DNA of 60,331 bases from Pararhodobacter sp. (GCA_020832665.1 JAFIEG010000017.1:1-60331), one strand, 5' to 3'. Shown: positions 6,867-17,521, counted from the stretch's first letter. Program-made: numbers and translations. The notes: generated by a model not told the origin, from the sequence alone.

Positions 6867-8696
6867 ATGGCCACAGCCCCGCGCCCCGATCCGCGCATCG
6901 AAGCCGTCACCGAGCGCATCCGCGCCCGGTCGGCCGGCCCGCGCCGCGATTATCTGGACCGCTGCGCCCGCGCCGCCGATCAGGGCCCGGCGCGCGCGCA
7001 TCTGTCTTGCTCGAACGCCGCGCATGCCTATGCCGCCACCGGCCCCGACAAGATCGCGCTGGCCGGGGGCCGCGCGCCGCATCTGGGTATCGTCACCGCC
7101 TATAACGACATGCTTTCGGCGCATCAGCCCTTCGAGCGCTTCCCCGATCTGATCCGCGCCGCCGCGCGCGAGGCCGGCGCCACGGCGCAGGTGGCCGGCG
7201 GCGTGCCGGCGATGTGCGACGGTGTCACCCAGGGCCGCGCCGGGATGGAGCTGTCGCTGATGTCGCGCGATGTCATCGCGCTGGCCGGCGCGGTGGCGAT
7301 GAGCCATGATTGCTTCGACGCCGCGCTCTGGCTGGGCGTGTGCGACAAGATCGTGCCGGGGCTGGTGATGGCGGCGGCCTCGTTCGGCCATGTGCCGGCA
7401 GTGTTCGTGCCCGCCGGCCCGATGGTTTCGGGCCTGCCCAACGAGGAGAAGGCCAGGGTGCGCCAGGCCCATGCCAGCGGCCAGGCCAGCCGCGCCGATC
7501 TGATGGCGGCCGAGATGGCCAGCTATCACGGGCCAGGCACCTGTACCTTCTACGGCACCGCCAACACCAACCAGATGCTGATGGAGTTCATGGGGCTGCA
7601 CCTGCCCGGCACCAGCTTCGTCAACCCCGGCACCGAGATGCGCGACGCGCTCACCCGTGCCGCCGCTGCCCGCGCCGCCGCCATCACTGCGCTGGGCGAT
7701 GATTACCGCCCGCTGGCGCGCATCCTCGACGAGCGCGCCTTTGTCAACGGCATCGTCGGGCTGATGGCCACCGGCGGTTCCACCAACCTGCTGCTGCATC
7801 TGCCGGCGATGGCGCGCGCGGCGGGTATCGTGCTGGAATTGCAGGATTTCGAGGCCATCGCCCAGGCCGTGCCGATGCTGGCCAAGGTCTATCCAAACGG
7901 GCTGGCCGATGTGAACCATTTCCACGCCGCCGGGGGGCTGGGCTATCTGATAGGCGAATTGCTCGATGCCGGGCTGTTGCATGAAGATGCCGAAACCGTC
8001 GCCGGCAGCGGGCTGCACCGCTACACGCAAGAGCCGCGCCTGCAGGGCGGCGCGCTGGTCTGGGCCGATGCCTGGGGCAGCGCCCCGCGCGAAAGCCTGA
8101 ACGAGAAGATCCTGCGCCCGGTGGCCAGCCCCTTTCAGCCCACGGGTGGGCTGCACCAGCTTGACGGCAATCTGGGCCAGGGCGTGATCAAGACCTCGGC
8201 GCTGCCCCCGGACCGGCTGGTGATCGAGGCCCCGGCGCGCATCTTCGAGAGCCAGGAAGCGGTGAAAGTGGCCTTTCGCGAAGGCCGCCTGAATGGCGAT
8301 TGCGTGGTGGTGGTGCGCTTTCAGGGGCCGCGCGCCAACGGCATGCCCGAACTGCACGCGCTCACCCCGGTGCTGGGCGTGCTGCAAGATCGCGGGCTGA
8401 AGGTGGCGCTGGTCACCGACGGGCGCATGTCGGGCGCGTCGGGCAAGGTCCCGGCGGCGATCCATGTCACGCCCGAGGCGGCGGCCGGCGGGCCGCTGGC
8501 GCGGCTGCAAGACGGCGATGTGATCCGGCTTGACGCCTCCACCGGCGCGCTCGATGTGCTGGCCGAGGGCTTCGCCGAGCGCCCCCCGGCGCAGCCGGAC
8601 CTGGCCGCCAATGATTCGGGCTGCGGGCGCGACCTCTTCGCCCGGCTGCGCGGCCATGCCGGCAGCGCCGATGCGGGAGCCTCGTTCCTGTTCTGA
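6867..8696 (+). CDS. edd: 6-phosphogluconate dehydratase (Entner-Doudoroff)
   Basis: This 609-aa protein has the length of Edd and the sequence signatures of the IlvD/Edd dehydratases: [17 protein letters not shown] near the N-terminus, [20 protein letters not shown] with a cluster-binding Cys, [34 protein letters not shown], and [20 protein letters not shown] near the C-terminus. It converts 6-phosphogluconate to 2-keto-3-deoxy-6-phosphogluconate in the cytoplasm using a [4Fe-4S] cluster. No eda, zwf or pgl gene lies beside it in this window. A weak GGGAG precedes the ATG, and a LacI-type operator is just upstream. Confidence 0.93.
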   Translation: MATAPRPDPRIEAVTERIRARSAGPRRDYLDRCARAADQGPARAHLSCSNAAHAYAATGPDKIALAGGRAPHLGIVTAYNDMLSAHQPFERFPDLIRAAAREAGATAQVAGGVPAMCDGVTQGRAGMELSLMSRDVIALAGAVAMSHDCFDAALWLGVCDKIVPGLVMAAASFGHVPAVFVPAGPMVSGLPNEEKARVRQAHASGQASRADLMAAEMASYHGPGTCTFYGTANTNQMLMEFMGLHLPGTSFVNPGTEMRDALTRAAAARAAAITALGDDYRPLARILDERAFVNGIVGLMATGGSTNLLLHLPAMARAAGIVLELQDFEAIAQAVPMLAKVYPNGLADVNHFHAAGGLGYLIGELLDAGLLHEDAETVAGSGLHRYTQEPRLQGGALVWADAWGSAPRESLNEKILRPVASPFQPTGGLHQLDGNLGQGVIKTSALPPDRLVIEAPARIFESQEAVKVAFREGRLNGDCVVVVRFQGPRANGMPELHALTPVLGVLQDRGLKVALVTDGRMSGASGKVPAAIHVTPEAAAGGPLARLQDGDVIRLDASTGALDVLAEGFAERPPAQPDLAANDSGCGRDLFARLRGHAGSADAGASFLF

Positions 8697-8781
8697 CGCG
8701 GCCGCGCCCACCGGCCCCCCGTCGAAATCAATCGGGGCCTTGTCGCACGCATGGCGTTCGCTCCAACCTCTTCAGGGCCGC

Positions 8782-8807
8782 CAGGAAGGGCGATATCGCC
8801 CTTCCTG
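8782..8807. repeat. 26-nt palindromic intergenic repeat, copy 1
   Basis: The arm CAGGAAGGGCGAT is followed directly by its perfect reverse complement. Related 26-nt palindromes occur at 38424-38449 and 54871-54896. It lies in the 122-nt gap between the convergent edd and GTA holin genes, where its transcript would form a 12-13-bp hairpin and could also act as a U-tract-less terminator. Confidence 0.75.
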
Positions 8808-8818
8808 CGGCTTGCCCG

Positions 8819-9394
8819 TCACGGCGTCAGCGAGGGCGGCTCGGCGCCGCTGTTGCGGCGGCGCCATTCATCGAGCGCCGGGTTGGGGCGCGCCGGTTGC
8901 GCGACCTCATCGGCGCCGGCGCCCCCTGCCCTGTCACCCGGCCCCGGTGGCGCCGCCCCTGAAGGCGCCGGGCCCTGGGGGCGGTGCCAGCGCAGGTGAT
9001 GCGCCTCGCGCGCGCCGAAATAAAAGGCCACCACCGCGCCCAGGAGCCACCACAGCGGCTCGGGCACAGCATGCAGCGCCTGCATGCGCACGGAAAAACC
9101 CGGCGGGTCGGTCATGGCATAGGTGAACAGCCCCAGCGTGCCGATGGCCAGAAAGGGCCGCGGCAGCCGATTGAGCCCGTTGACGAAGGCATCAAACCGC
9201 CCGGGCCTGGCATGGGCGAATTCGGCCATGTGGCTGGCATGCGCCGATTGATAGGCGTCATGGCCCAGTTCCATGCGCCGCGTGGCATTGGGGGTGAAGG
9301 CGCCGGCCACCCCGGTTACCGCCTGCCCCAGCGCCTGCACCCCGGCGCCCGGGCCACCGAAAAGCGCGCGCAGCCCCGAACCGATCAGCCCCAT
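8819..9394 (-). CDS. GTA-type holin (3-TM holin family)
   Basis: This 191-aa protein has a short amphipathic N-terminal part (GLIGSGLRALFGGPGAGVQAL) and then two or three hydrophobic helices (PFLAIGTLGLFTYAM and LWWLLGAVVAFYFGAREAHHL). These match the three-TM holin family linked to gene transfer agent release. The C-terminal about 60 residues are Pro/Ala-rich and probably cytoplasmic and disordered. It overlaps the endolysin gene by 10 nt, so the two are coupled as a lysis cassette. In Rhodobacter capsulatus, GTA holin and endolysin are likewise encoded away from the main GTA cluster. No GTA structural genes are visible here. Confidence 0.8.
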   Translation of the reverse strand: MGLIGSGLRALFGGPGAGVQALGQAVTGVAGAFTPNATRRMELGHDAYQSAHASHMAEFAHARPGRFDAFVNGLNRLPRPFLAIGTLGLFTYAMTDPPGFSVRMQALHAVPEPLWWLLGAVVAFYFGAREAHHLRWHRPQGPAPSGAAPPGPGDRAGGAGADEVAQPARPNPALDEWRRRNSGAEPPSLTP

Positions 9395-9996
9395 GACGCC
9401 ACCCGCGCGCTATGCTCGGCCTCGGAAAGATGAAAGCGCGGCGCGATGAATTCTTCGGCGCGGCGGATCCAGCCGCCCTTTCCGCCATCGCGCCGGCGCG
9501 CATATTTACGGCTGGCGGGGCGGCGATCGGCGAGCGCGTAATAATATTCACGCCGGGCGATGCCATAGGCATCGGCGATATGCCCGGGCGCGGCCTCGGC
9601 GGCGGCCTGAGCGGCGCGGATGGTTTGCGGGCCGATGACGCCATCGACGGCAATGTCATGTCCCATATCGACCAGCAGCCGCTGCAATATGCGCACCGCA
9701 TTCGAGCCGGCATTGACATACATGTCGAAAACCGGGGGTTGCAGCGGTTCGGGCAGCGCGTTTATGCGCGGGCGCGCCCAGTAATGGGTGATGAATATCT
9801 CGATCGCCTGTTCGCGGGTGAGAGCGCGCACATCGCTTTCATCGATCACCCCGTCGCCGGTCAGATCAAGCCCCAGCCGTCGCATGGTGTGGATGGTGAC
9901 GCCGAAATTGGTCGCCCCGCCCGGATCATCGGGGTCGTTGACGAAGCCACCCTCGCGGGCGACGATCTCTTCGGCGAGTTGCCGCACGTTTCGCAT
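9385..9996 (-). CDS. GTA-type endolysin, GH108 N-acetylmuramidase
   Basis: This 203-aa protein starts at ATG 9996; in-frame codons further upstream run into the ccmE region and are not conserved. It opens with the GH108 catalytic motif, E15 in AREGGFVNDPDDPGGATNFG. A C-terminal peptidoglycan-binding region follows (NAGSNAVRILQRLL, then VDGVIGPQTIRAA). Inserted at residues 44-55 is DLTGDGVIDESD, an EF-hand-like calcium loop. It would cleave the glycan strands of peptidoglycan once the coupled holin opens the membrane, releasing GTA particles. Confidence 0.85.
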   Translation of the reverse strand: MRNVRQLAEEIVAREGGFVNDPDDPGGATNFGVTIHTMRRLGLDLTGDGVIDESDVRALTREQAIEIFITHYWARPRINALPEPLQPPVFDMYVNAGSNAVRILQRLLVDMGHDIAVDGVIGPQTIRAAQAAAEAAPGHIADAYGIARREYYYALADRRPASRKYARRRDGGKGGWIRRAEEFIAPRFHLSEAEHSARVASWG

Positions 9997-10043
9997 CCTG
10001 CCTCTCCGCTTGCTCGGATCGGCGACAGAATGCGCGGGCGCGG

Positions 10044-10550
10044 TTAAGTTCCCGAATCGTAGGCGTTCGATGCCTCGGCCGCCGGCGCAACGGCCCCATC
10101 GGCGCATTCGCCGCCGCCCAGCGGGTCGTGGCCGGCCTCCATCAGCGAATTGGCCACTTCGGTGGGCATGTAGGTCTCGTCATGCTTGGCCAGGATCTCG
10201 TTTGCCTCGAACACGCCATTGACCAGCCGCCCGGTGCCCACCGTGCCCTCGTTCTCGGCAAAGAGATCAGGCAGGATGCCGCGAAAGCTCACCTCGACCG
10301 AATGGCAGTGATCGGTGATGCGAAAGCGCACCGATTCGCCCCGCCCGCGCACGATCGAGCCGGCCTCGACTACCCCGCCGAGGCGAAACACCTCGTTCGC
10401 CGGCGGCGGGTCGGAAACGATCTGGCTGGGCGAGCGAAAGAAGTTGATGCCGTCGCGCATGGCGTAGCCGATCAGCGCGGTGGACAGCACCAGCGCCACC
10501 GCGGCGGTGATGATGATCTGGATGCGGCGCTTCTTCTTAAGGCTCTTCAT
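10044..10550 (-). CDS. ccmE: Cytochrome c maturation haem chaperone CcmE
   Basis: This 168-aa protein has one N-terminal membrane anchor (IQIIITAAVALVLSTALIGYA, about 10-30) and a periplasmic OB-fold domain. The covalent haem-binding residue is H123 in AKHDETYMP, with Y127 nearby, exactly as in the family. It carries haem from CcmC/CcmD to CcmF/CcmH for apocytochrome ligation, including cytochromes such as the one at 46-405. It sits 18 nt after argC and is probably co-transcribed with it. No other ccm genes are nearby. Confidence 0.95.
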   Translation of the reverse strand: MKSLKKKRRIQIIITAAVALVLSTALIGYAMRDGINFFRSPSQIVSDPPPANEVFRLGGVVEAGSIVRGRGESVRFRITDHCHSVEVSFRGILPDLFAENEGTVGTGRLVNGVFEANEILAKHDETYMPTEVANSLMEAGHDPLGGGECADGAVAPAAEASNAYDSGT

Positions 10551-10568
10551 GTCCCCTCACGGATCCCC

Positions 10569-11597
10569 TTACGGAAAGACGGGCGGCGCCATCAGGCCCA
10601 TGCCCTCGTCAAACCCCATCATCAGATTGGCGTTTTGCAGCGCCTGGCCCGAGGAACCCTTGGTCAGGTTGTCGAGCGCCGCCACCACCATCGCCCTGCC
10701 CGGGCGACGGTCACCAACCACCCCGATATGCACGAAATTGGAGCCGCGCACATCATGAGTCGAGGGCACTGTGCCAAAAGGAAGCACCTGCAGGAATGAT
10801 TCAGCGCAATAAGCCTGAGACAAAACCGCGTGAATTTGTCGCGCATCGCCCTTGAGCCAGGCGGTGGCAAGGATGCCGCGATTCATCGGCAGAAGATGCG
10901 GCGTGAACTGCACCTGCACCTCGCGGCCGGCGATCAGGCTGAATTCCTGGTCGAATTCGCCCAAATGGCGATGCGTGCCGCCCACCGCATAGGGCTGCGT
11001 GCCCTCGGAAAGCTCGGCATGGAGCAGGTTTTCCTTGAGCGCCCGGCCCGCACCCGAGACGCCGCATTTCAGATCGAGGATGATGTCGTCAAGATCGACT
11101 ACGCCGGCGGCGATCAGCGGGCGCAGCGCGTATTGCCCGGCGGCGGCGTTGCAGCCGGTGCCGGCGACCAGCCGCGCTGTGCTGATCTCCTCGCGGTAGA
11201 ATTCGGTCAGCCCATAGACCGCCTCGCGCTGGATCTCGGGCGCGGCATGGGGCTTGCCATACCATTTCTCGTATGCAGCCGGGGCGCGCAGGCGGAAATC
11301 GGCGCTCAGATCGATGATGCGCAGATCGCGCGGCAGATCCTTGATCACCGTCTGGCTGGTGGCATGGGGCAGCGCGCAGAAGGCCAGATCGATAGCGGCG
11401 AAATCCACCTCGTCGATGCGCACCAGATCGGGCAGATCCATATGCCGCAGAAAGGGAAAGACCGCGGCCATGGGCTGGCCCGCCTTGCGCTCGCCGGTGA
11501 GCGCGGCAATCTCGAAACCGGGATGCGTGGCGATGAGGCGGACAAGTTCGGCGCCAGTATAACCCGAGGCACCAAGGATGGCGATTTTCTTTTTCAT
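10569..11597 (-). CDS. argC: N-acetyl-gamma-glutamyl-phosphate reductase
   Basis: This 342-aa protein has an N-terminal NADP-binding [13 protein letters not shown] (residues 9-21) and the catalytic C149 in [17 protein letters not shown]. It reduces N-acetylglutamyl-5-phosphate to the semialdehyde, the third step of arginine biosynthesis. The length matches the family (about 340-345 aa). It is the first gene of a two-gene unit with ccmE. Confidence 0.95.
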   Translation of the reverse strand: MKKKIAILGASGYTGAELVRLIATHPGFEIAALTGERKAGQPMAAVFPFLRHMDLPDLVRIDEVDFAAIDLAFCALPHATSQTVIKDLPRDLRIIDLSADFRLRAPAAYEKWYGKPHAAPEIQREAVYGLTEFYREEISTARLVAGTGCNAAAGQYALRPLIAAGVVDLDDIILDLKCGVSGAGRALKENLLHAELSEGTQPYAVGGTHRHLGEFDQEFSLIAGREVQVQFTPHLLPMNRGILATAWLKGDARQIHAVLSQAYCAESFLQVLPFGTVPSTHDVRGSNFVHIGVVGDRRPGRAMVVAALDNLTKGSSGQALQNANLMMGFDEGMGLMAPPVFP

Positions 11598-11663
11598 GAC
11601 AGTCTCTTGAACGAATTTCTTGAGATACGGCGGCAGCGCTTTCTTTGGCCGTGGGCCGCCTTC

Positions 11664-11691
11664 GGCGAGCGTATTTGGGGCAAGATGAAGG
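11664..11691 (+). repeat. Dispersed intergenic motif (GCAAGATGAAGG type), copy 1
   Basis: GTATTTGGGGCAAGATGAAG with flanking GGCGAGC lies in the 120-nt gap between murI and argC. A near-identical motif is at 47122-47145 on the other strand. From memory, motifs of the form GGCGxGTATTT...AAGATGAAGG recur in intergenic regions of many Rhodobacterales genomes; their role is unknown to me. Confidence 0.6.
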
Positions 11692-11717
11692 GGGTATCCT
11701 GCCGATGCGCGCGCCGA

Positions 11718-12530
11718 TCAGGCGGCGCGGAAGGGCAGCTTTCGTCGCAGGAACAGCGTGGCCTTCTGTCCCACCGCCACCGGGTCGCCGGTGGTGAGAT
11801 AGCCCGGCTCGGTGCCGGGGCCGATCAGTTCGGGGTGGCGGGCGAGGTAGTCTTCCAGGCTGGCGGCGACCAGCTCGGGCTGCGAATAGACCGCCACATC
11901 GGGGCCCAGCGCGGCGCGGAAGACATCTTCCATCAGCGGGTAATGCGTGCAGCCCAGCACCGCCGCCTGCGGGCGCGGCATGCGCCTGTGCAGCGCCTCG
12001 ACATGGGAATGCACCAACGCCTCGGCGAGGATCATGTCGCCCTGCTCGATGGCATCGACAAGCCCGCCGCAGGGCTGGGCCTCGACATCGACGCCGATGG
12101 CACGAAAGGCCAGTTCGCGCTGAAAGGCGCGGCTTTGCACCGTGGCGGGGGTGGCGAAAAGCGCGACATGCTTGACGGCCACCTCGCGCGGGGGCGAGTT
12201 GTCGCCCCATTGGCGCTCGGTCAGCGCCTCGATCAGTGGCACGAAGACGCCGAGCACGCGCTTGCCCTCGGGCACCCAGGTTTCCTGTATGCGGCGCAGG
12301 GCGGCGGCCGAGGCGGTGTTGCAGGCCAGGATCACCAGATCGCAGCCTTCCTCCCACAGACGCTCGACGCCGGCGCAGGTTAGGTTGAAGATGTCATCGG
12401 CCGCACGCGTGCCATAGGGGGTGTTGGCGTTGTCGCCGTAATAGACGAAGGGCACATCGGGCAGCCTGCGGTGCAGCGCGTCCAGCACCGTCAGCCCGCC
12501 CAGGCCCGAATCGAAGACGCCGACCGCCAT
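11718..12530 (-). CDS. murI: Glutamate racemase
   Basis: This 270-aa protein starts at ATG 12530, where [16 protein letters not shown] matches the conserved N-terminus; the 36 codons upstream are not racemase-like. Both catalytic cysteines are present: C70 in LACNTAS and C194 in LGCTHYPLM. It makes D-glutamate for peptidoglycan in the cytoplasm. An AGGAG lies unusually close to the start (1-2 nt), so initiation may be weak. Confidence 0.93.
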   Translation of the reverse strand: MAVGVFDSGLGGLTVLDALHRRLPDVPFVYYGDNANTPYGTRAADDIFNLTCAGVERLWEEGCDLVILACNTASAAALRRIQETWVPEGKRVLGVFVPLIEALTERQWGDNSPPREVAVKHVALFATPATVQSRAFQRELAFRAIGVDVEAQPCGGLVDAIEQGDMILAEALVHSHVEALHRRMPRPQAAVLGCTHYPLMEDVFRAALGPDVAVYSQPELVAASLEDYLARHPELIGPGTEPGYLTTGDPVAVGQKATLFLRRKLPFRAA

Positions 12531-12655
12531 GCTCCTGCCCCATCCTTGCCGATCCGGCGCCCATGCCCGGCGTCGGCTGTCGTCCCTTATTACGCTGTGG
12601 GCGCGGGGAAATCCATAACCTGCCTGCGGCGCGGGCAAGCGCGCCGAAACCGGCC

Positions 12656-15600
12656 CTATTCGGCCGCCACGGCGCGCCGCGCCCCGCCCCCGGCGATGGC
12701 GGCGAGCAGTTCCTCGCGCCGTTTTGCCGCGGCCTGGGCATTGGCATCCTTGACCGGCCCAAACCCGCGGATGGAGAGCGGCAATAGCGCCAGTTCCATG
12801 ATCGCGTCGCGGGTTTTTTCGTTCAGCTTGGGCAGCAATTCGGCCATGTCGCGCTCATACTGCTTGATCAGCGCGCGTTCCATGCGGCGCTCGGCGGAGT
12901 AGCCGAAGATATCGAGCGGGGTGCCGCGCAGCGCCTTGAGCCTGGCCAGCAGCCCGAATCCCTTGAGCATCCAGGGCCCGAAGCGGCGCTTCAGCGGGCG
13001 CCCGTCGGGGCCCTTGCGCGACAGAAGCGGCGGGGCGAGGTGGAATTCCATGCGGAAATCGCCCTCGAACTCGGCGCGCGCCTTCTCGGCGGTGGCCAGA
13101 TGCAGCCGCGCCACCTCGTATTCGTCCTTGTAGGCCAGCAGCTTGTGATAGCCGCGCGCCACCGCCGCGCGCAGCGCCTTGTCCTCGATGGAATCGACGA
13201 GCTTGCGGTAGCGCTTTGCCAGACGCTTGCCCTGATAGGCCACCAGATGCCCGGCGCGGTACTCGACCGGGTCGGTGATCTGCGTCACCTCGCCGGCGGG
13301 ACGGGCGTATTGCGCTGCGCGCTCGGGCTCGACAATGGCCCAGCGACCGATATCAAACGCCCGCAGATTGGCCTCGACGGCGGCGCCGTTGAGGGTGATC
13401 GCCTCGCGGATGGCATCAAGCGAGATCGGGATCAGCCCCATCTGCCAGGCGCCGCCAAAGACCATCATGTTGGAATAGATCGAATCGCCCATCGTGGCGC
13501 GGGCCAGCTCAGAGGCATCGAACAGCGCCAGACGGTCGCGCAGGCGTGCTTCAAGAGCGACCTGCAAATCCTTCATCGGAAGCTGAAATTCGGTGTTGCC
13601 GGTGAACTCGCCGGTGATGATTTCATGGGCGTTGACCGCAGCGCCGGTCTGGCCCGTGCTCATCAGCGCCAGGGTCTTGGCGCCGCCGGTGACCACCAGA
13701 TCGCCGCCGATGACGCAATGCGCCTCGCCCACCGCCACACGCACGGCGGAGATATCCTCGGGCTTCTCGGCGACGCGCAGATGGATATGCACCGCGCCGC
13801 CCTTTTGCGCCAGCCCGGCCATTTCCATCATCGCCGCGCCCTTGCCGTCAATCTGCGCCGCCTGCGCCAGCACCGCGCCGATGGTCACTACGCCGGTGCC
13901 GCCCACGCCGGTGACGATCACATTATGCGTGCCCTGGATCGGCGGCAGCGCGGGTTCGGGCAGATCGGGCAGATCGAGCGCGCGGGTGGCGGATTTCTTC
14001 ACCTGCGCGCCCTTGAGCGTGACAAAAGAGGGGCAGAAGCCCTTGAGGCAGCTGAAATCCTTGTTGCACGATGACTGGTCGATGGCGCGCTTGCGGCCCA
14101 GCTCGGTTTCCACGGGCACGATCGACACGCAATTGGACTGCACACCGCAATCGCCGCAGCCCTCGCAGATATCGGTGTTGATGAAGACGCGCTGATCGGG
14201 GTCTGGAAACTGGCCACGCTTGCGCCGGCGACGCTTTTCGGCAGCGCAAGTCTGGGCATAAACTATGGCCGATACGCCCTTGATCTGACAAAACTTCTCT
14301 TGCACCTTCATCAGCTCGGCGCGCTCGAATTTCTCGACCTCGCGCGGGTACAGGCTGAAATCGGGCTTTTCCTTCTCGTCATAGACCAGCGCCACATGCT
14401 GCACGCCCATGGCGACCAGTTCGCGCGCGATCTTGTCGGCGGTCAGCCCGCCTTCGTTCTTCTGACCGCCAGTCATGGCGACGGCATCATTGAACAGGAT
14501 CTTGTAGGTGATGTTGGTGCCGGCGGCGAGCGCGGCGCGGATCGCCTGCACGCCGGAATGGTTGTAGGTGCCGTCACCGATGTTCTGGAAAACGTGGTCG
14601 CGCTTCGAGAAATTCGATTCGCCTACCCAGTTGGCGCCCTCGCCGCCCATATGGGTAAAGCCCAGCGTCTCGCGGTCCATCCACTGCACCATGTAGTGGC
14701 AGCCGATGCCGGCATAGGCGCGCGAGCCCTCGGGCAGCTTGGTCGAGCTGTTATGCGGGCAGCCCGAGCAGAACCAGGGCAGGCGCGCGGCGATCTCGGG
14801 CATGTTCTCGGCCCGGCGCACCTCGGCCAGATGGGCAAGCCCGGCCTTGATGCGGTCGGTCTCGCGCCCTTCTTCAATGAAGATCGCGCCCAGCTTTTCG
14901 GCAATCATCACCGGGTCGAGCGCATAGCGGGTGGGAAACAGCTCCAGCCGGCGGCCATGTTCCCAGGTGTCACCCTTGTGCCAGCCATAGACGCGCCGGC
15001 CGCGGCGGTCGTCAAAGATGGCTTCCTTGACCTGCACCTCGATCAGCTTGCGCTTTTCCTCGACAACAATGATCAGCTCCAGCCCCTCGGCCCATTCATG
15101 GAAGCTGTCCATGTCCAGCGGCCAGGTCTGGCCGACCTTGTAGGTGGTGATGCCCAGCCGCTCGGCCTGGCCCTCGTCGATGCCCAGCAAGCGCAGCGCA
15201 TGCACCAGGTCCAGCCAGTTCTTGCCCGCCGCCACAAGCCCGATCTTGGCGCCCGGCTTGCCCCAGACGCGCCGGTCCATGCGGTTGGCGCGCGAGAATG
15301 CCTCGGCGGCATAGCGCTTGTAATCGATCATGCGCGTTTCCTGCGCATGCGGGGTATCGACCAGGCGAATGTTCAGCCCGCCCTCGGGCATGACGAAATC
15401 GGGGCTGACGAACTGCATTCGGTGCGGGTTGCCATCGACCACCGCCGTGGCCTCGATGGTGTCCTTCATCGTCTTCAGCCCCACCCATAGCCCGGAAAAG
15501 CGGCTCAGCGCATAGGCATAATGGCCGTAATCAAGAATTTCCTGCACGCCGGCGGGGCTGACCACCGGGATATAGGCATCGACCATCGCCCAGTCGGACT

Positions 15601-16072
15601 GGTGCAGCACGGTCGAGGATTCGCCGGTGTGATCGTCACCCATGGCCATGATCACGCCGCCATGTTTCGCGCTACCGGCCATGTTGGCGTGGCGCATGAC
15701 ATCGCCGGTGCGGTCCACGCCCGGGCCCTTGCCGTACCACAGCGCAAAGACCCCGTCATAACGGCCCTCGCCGCGCAGTTCGGCCTGCTGCGTGCCCCAG
15801 ATGGCGGTGGCGGCCAGATCCTCGTTCAACCCTTCCTGAAAGATCACCTGCGCGGCTTCAAGCTGCTTGCGCGCGCGGCCCATCTGCAGATCGACCGCGC
15901 CCAGCGGCGAGCCGCGATAGCCCGATACATAGCCCGCCGTGTTCAGCCCCGCTGCCTTGTCGCGCGCGCGCTGCGCCAGCATCAGCCGCACCAGCGCCTG
16001 CGTGCCGTTAAGCAATACCGGCGATTTCTCCAGATCGAAGCGATCCTGCAGGCTGACGGTTTGCTTGCCCAT
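12656..16072 (-). CDS. Indolepyruvate ferredoxin oxidoreductase, fused alpha/beta (gamma) form
   Basis: This 1138-aa protein starts at ATG 16072 with GGGGAG 7-8 nt upstream; a longer ORF start lies in the promoter. The N-terminal half binds thiamine pyrophosphate and substrate ([14 protein letters not shown], then [10 protein letters not shown] and [10 protein letters not shown]). Next is a ferredoxin-like cluster, [13 protein letters not shown]. The C-terminal part is a gamma-type domain starting [10 protein letters not shown]-like ([20 protein letters not shown]). It oxidatively decarboxylates aryl pyruvates from amino-acid transamination to acyl-CoA, reducing ferredoxin. The fused length is normal for proteobacteria. 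It is divergent from a LysR regulator. Confidence 0.9.
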   Translation of the reverse strand: MGKQTVSLQDRFDLEKSPVLLNGTQALVRLMLAQRARDKAAGLNTAGYVSGYRGSPLGAVDLQMGRARKQLEAAQVIFQEGLNEDLAATAIWGTQQAELRGEGRYDGVFALWYGKGPGVDRTGDVMRHANMAGSAKHGGVIMAMGDDHTGESSTVLHQSDWAMVDAYIPVVSPAGVQEILDYGHYAYALSRFSGLWVGLKTMKDTIEATAVVDGNPHRMQFVSPDFVMPEGGLNIRLVDTPHAQETRMIDYKRYAAEAFSRANRMDRRVWGKPGAKIGLVAAGKNWLDLVHALRLLGIDEGQAERLGITTYKVGQTWPLDMDSFHEWAEGLELIIVVEEKRKLIEVQVKEAIFDDRRGRRVYGWHKGDTWEHGRRLELFPTRYALDPVMIAEKLGAIFIEEGRETDRIKAGLAHLAEVRRAENMPEIAARLPWFCSGCPHNSSTKLPEGSRAYAGIGCHYMVQWMDRETLGFTHMGGEGANWVGESNFSKRDHVFQNIGDGTYNHSGVQAIRAALAAGTNITYKILFNDAVAMTGGQKNEGGLTADKIARELVAMGVQHVALVYDEKEKPDFSLYPREVEKFERAELMKVQEKFCQIKGVSAIVYAQTCAAEKRRRRKRGQFPDPDQRVFINTDICEGCGDCGVQSNCVSIVPVETELGRKRAIDQSSCNKDFSCLKGFCPSFVTLKGAQVKKSATRALDLPDLPEPALPPIQGTHNVIVTGVGGTGVVTIGAVLAQAAQIDGKGAAMMEMAGLAQKGGAVHIHLRVAEKPEDISAVRVAVGEAHCVIGGDLVVTGGAKTLALMSTGQTGAAVNAHEIITGEFTGNTEFQLPMKDLQVALEARLRDRLALFDASELARATMGDSIYSNMMVFGGAWQMGLIPISLDAIREAITLNGAAVEANLRAFDIGRWAIVEPERAAQYARPAGEVTQITDPVEYRAGHLVAYQGKRLAKRYRKLVDSIEDKALRAAVARGYHKLLAYKDEYEVARLHLATAEKARAEFEGDFRMEFHLAPPLLSRKGPDGRPLKRRFGPWMLKGFGLLARLKALRGTPLDIFGYSAERRMERALIKQYERDMAELLPKLNEKTRDAIMELALLPLSIRGFGPVKDANAQAAAKRREELLAAIAGGGARRAVAAE

Positions 16073-16135
16073 TCTTGCATCTCCCCTGGCGTATGGTTGC
16101 GCTTGCCTCTTGGCGGGCCTGTCCGGCACCATTAT

Positions 16136-16215
16136 AGGTCAAAAAAGCTGACCTTTGAAAGCTTTTTTGCAGAATTGTCGCTTTCTTGAACGACGCTTCT
16201 GGCCTAGAAGAAAGC
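16136..16215. promoter_or_regulatory. Divergent control region with three inverted repeats
   Basis: Between the oxidoreductase start (16072) and the lysR start (16254) are AGGTCA-N7-TGACCT (16136-16154), AAAAAAGCT-N10-AGCTTTTTT (16141-16168) and GCTTTCTT-N20-AAGAAAGC (16180-16215). Such dyads in a lysR-divergent gap are the expected place for LysR binding. Which one is the true site cannot be told by eye. Confidence 0.45.
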
Positions 16216-16253
16216 GCGCTCAGGCGCCGCATCAAGTTCACGGAAGTTGCGAA

Positions 16254-17162
16254 ATGGACTGGGACAAGCTCAGAATCTTTCACGCGGTCGCCGATGCAGG
16301 CAGCCTCACCCATGCCGGCGATACCCTGGGTCTCAGCCAGTCGGCGGTCAGCCGCCAGATCAGGGGGCTGGAGGAAAGCCTGGGCGTGACCCTGTTTCAT
16401 CGCCATGCGCGCGGGCTGATTCTGACCGAACAGGGCGAGCTTCTGTTCGATGCCACAAGGGCCATGTCGAAGCGGCTTGAAACCGCCACCGCACGCATCC
16501 GCGACAGCGAGGAAGAGGTCTTCGGCGAATTGCGCGTGACCACCACCACCGGCTTCGGCACGCTGTGGCTGGCCCCGCGCCTGCCGGCGCTTTATGCGCG
16601 CTACCCTGATCTGAAGATCGACCTGATGCTTGAAGAGCGCGTGCTCGACCTGCCCATGCGCGAGGCCGATATCGCCATCCGCATGAAGGAGCCCAGCCAG
16701 GCCGATCTGATCCGCAAGCGGCTGATGAGCGTGCGCATGCGCCTTTTCGCCAGCCCCGAATATCTGCGCGCCAACGGCACCCCGCAAAACATTGCCGACA
16801 TGGCCAGTTTCCGGCTGATCAGCCAGGGGCTTTCGGCGGCGCAGGTCTCGGCCGGGGCGGCGCTGGTGCGCGAGCTTCTGATGCACCCGATTCGCTCGAC
16901 CTTCACGGTGAACAATTATTTCGGCGTGCTGCAGGCGGTGCTGGCCGATCTCGGCATCGGGCTGTTGCCCGATTACCTGACCGAGGATTTCCCCTCGCTG
17001 ATGCGCGTGCTGCCCGAGGTGGAAAGCGCCGAGGTGCCGGTGTTTCTGGCCTATCCCGAAGAGCTGCGCCATTCCAAGCGCATCGCCGCCTTTCGCGATT
17101 TCGTGCTCGAAGAGGTGATCGCCTACCGCCGCACCCGCCGCGCCGAGCTGACGAATGCCTGA
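16254..17162 (+). CDS. LysR-family transcriptional regulator
   Basis: This 302-aa protein starts at ATG 16254 (GGAA upstream); the 33 codons before it lie in the operator region. The N-terminal winged helix-turn-helix is [20 protein letters not shown], then [18 protein letters not shown] (about 2-60). A LysR substrate-binding domain follows to the end. It is divergent from the indolepyruvate oxidoreductase gene and probably controls it. The inducer is unknown. Confidence 0.88.
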   Translation: MDWDKLRIFHAVADAGSLTHAGDTLGLSQSAVSRQIRGLEESLGVTLFHRHARGLILTEQGELLFDATRAMSKRLETATARIRDSEEEVFGELRVTTTTGFGTLWLAPRLPALYARYPDLKIDLMLEERVLDLPMREADIAIRMKEPSQADLIRKRLMSVRMRLFASPEYLRANGTPQNIADMASFRLISQGLSAAQVSAGAALVRELLMHPIRSTFTVNNYFGVLQAVLADLGIGLLPDYLTEDFPSLMRVLPEVESAEVPVFLAYPEELRHSKRIAAFRDFVLEEVIAYRRTRRAELTNA

Positions 17163-17306
17163 TCAACGCCCGTGACGGCGCCCGCAACGGCGGCCCCGCA
17201 CCCGAGCGCCACAAGCAGCACGGCCCGCCCGAGCCACAACTTGCGGTTGAGGTGAGGCATGCATGCAACGCATTGCGGCCATGTTGCAGGTGCAGCGATA
17301 TATTTC

Positions 17307-17415
17307 TTGCGCGTGTGAAACGACTTTCCTATTTTATGTCGCAAGGCGCGCGGCTGGTCCGGCGTCTTACCTCCCTGTTGGACTTTGGCCGAGCATCTTG
17401 CTCGGCCTTTTTTTT
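17307..17415 (+). ncRNA. Candidate small RNA with own promoter and terminator (transcript about 17341-17415)
   Basis: A -35-like TTGCGC (17308-17313) and -10-like TATTTT spaced 17 nt predict a start near 17341. The about 75-nt transcript would have a first hairpin with a 5-bp stem (GGTCC about 17356-17360 with GGACT about 17380-17384) whose loop exposes CCTCCC, complementary to Shine-Dalgarno sequences. It ends in a strong intrinsic terminator at 17387-17415. It could instead be an attenuated purL leader, because purL starts 106 nt downstream, but the terminator would then stop nearly all transcripts. No family is recognised. The remaining parts of the 359-nt gap show nothing else convincing. 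Confidence 0.5.
17387..17415 (+). terminator. Strong rho-independent terminator
   Basis: The perfect 9-bp stem GGCCGAGCA (17387-17395) / TGCTCGGCC (17399-17407) has a 3-nt loop and is followed by eight Ts. This is the best intrinsic terminator in the window. Confidence 0.9.
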
Positions 17416-17521
17416 CGTGGTTCGGTGGTGCACGCCCTCTGGTGGCGGCGGTGAGCGCCTCGCCCCTTTCCCTTCGCCCGCGTATGCCCTAAACCCGCGC
17501 CGGGATGAACTGCGCGGGGCC

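Noticed and set aside
6756-8711. 651-aa minus-strand frame opposite edd
   Set aside because: Antisense shadow of a clear edd gene; composition is biased (many His, Gln, Arg, Gly) with no domain.
17123-17260. Minus-strand 45-aa frame with one hydrophobic helix beside the lysR end
   Set aside because: It overlaps the lysR 3' end by 40 nt and has no ribosome site; it could be real, but I cannot support it.
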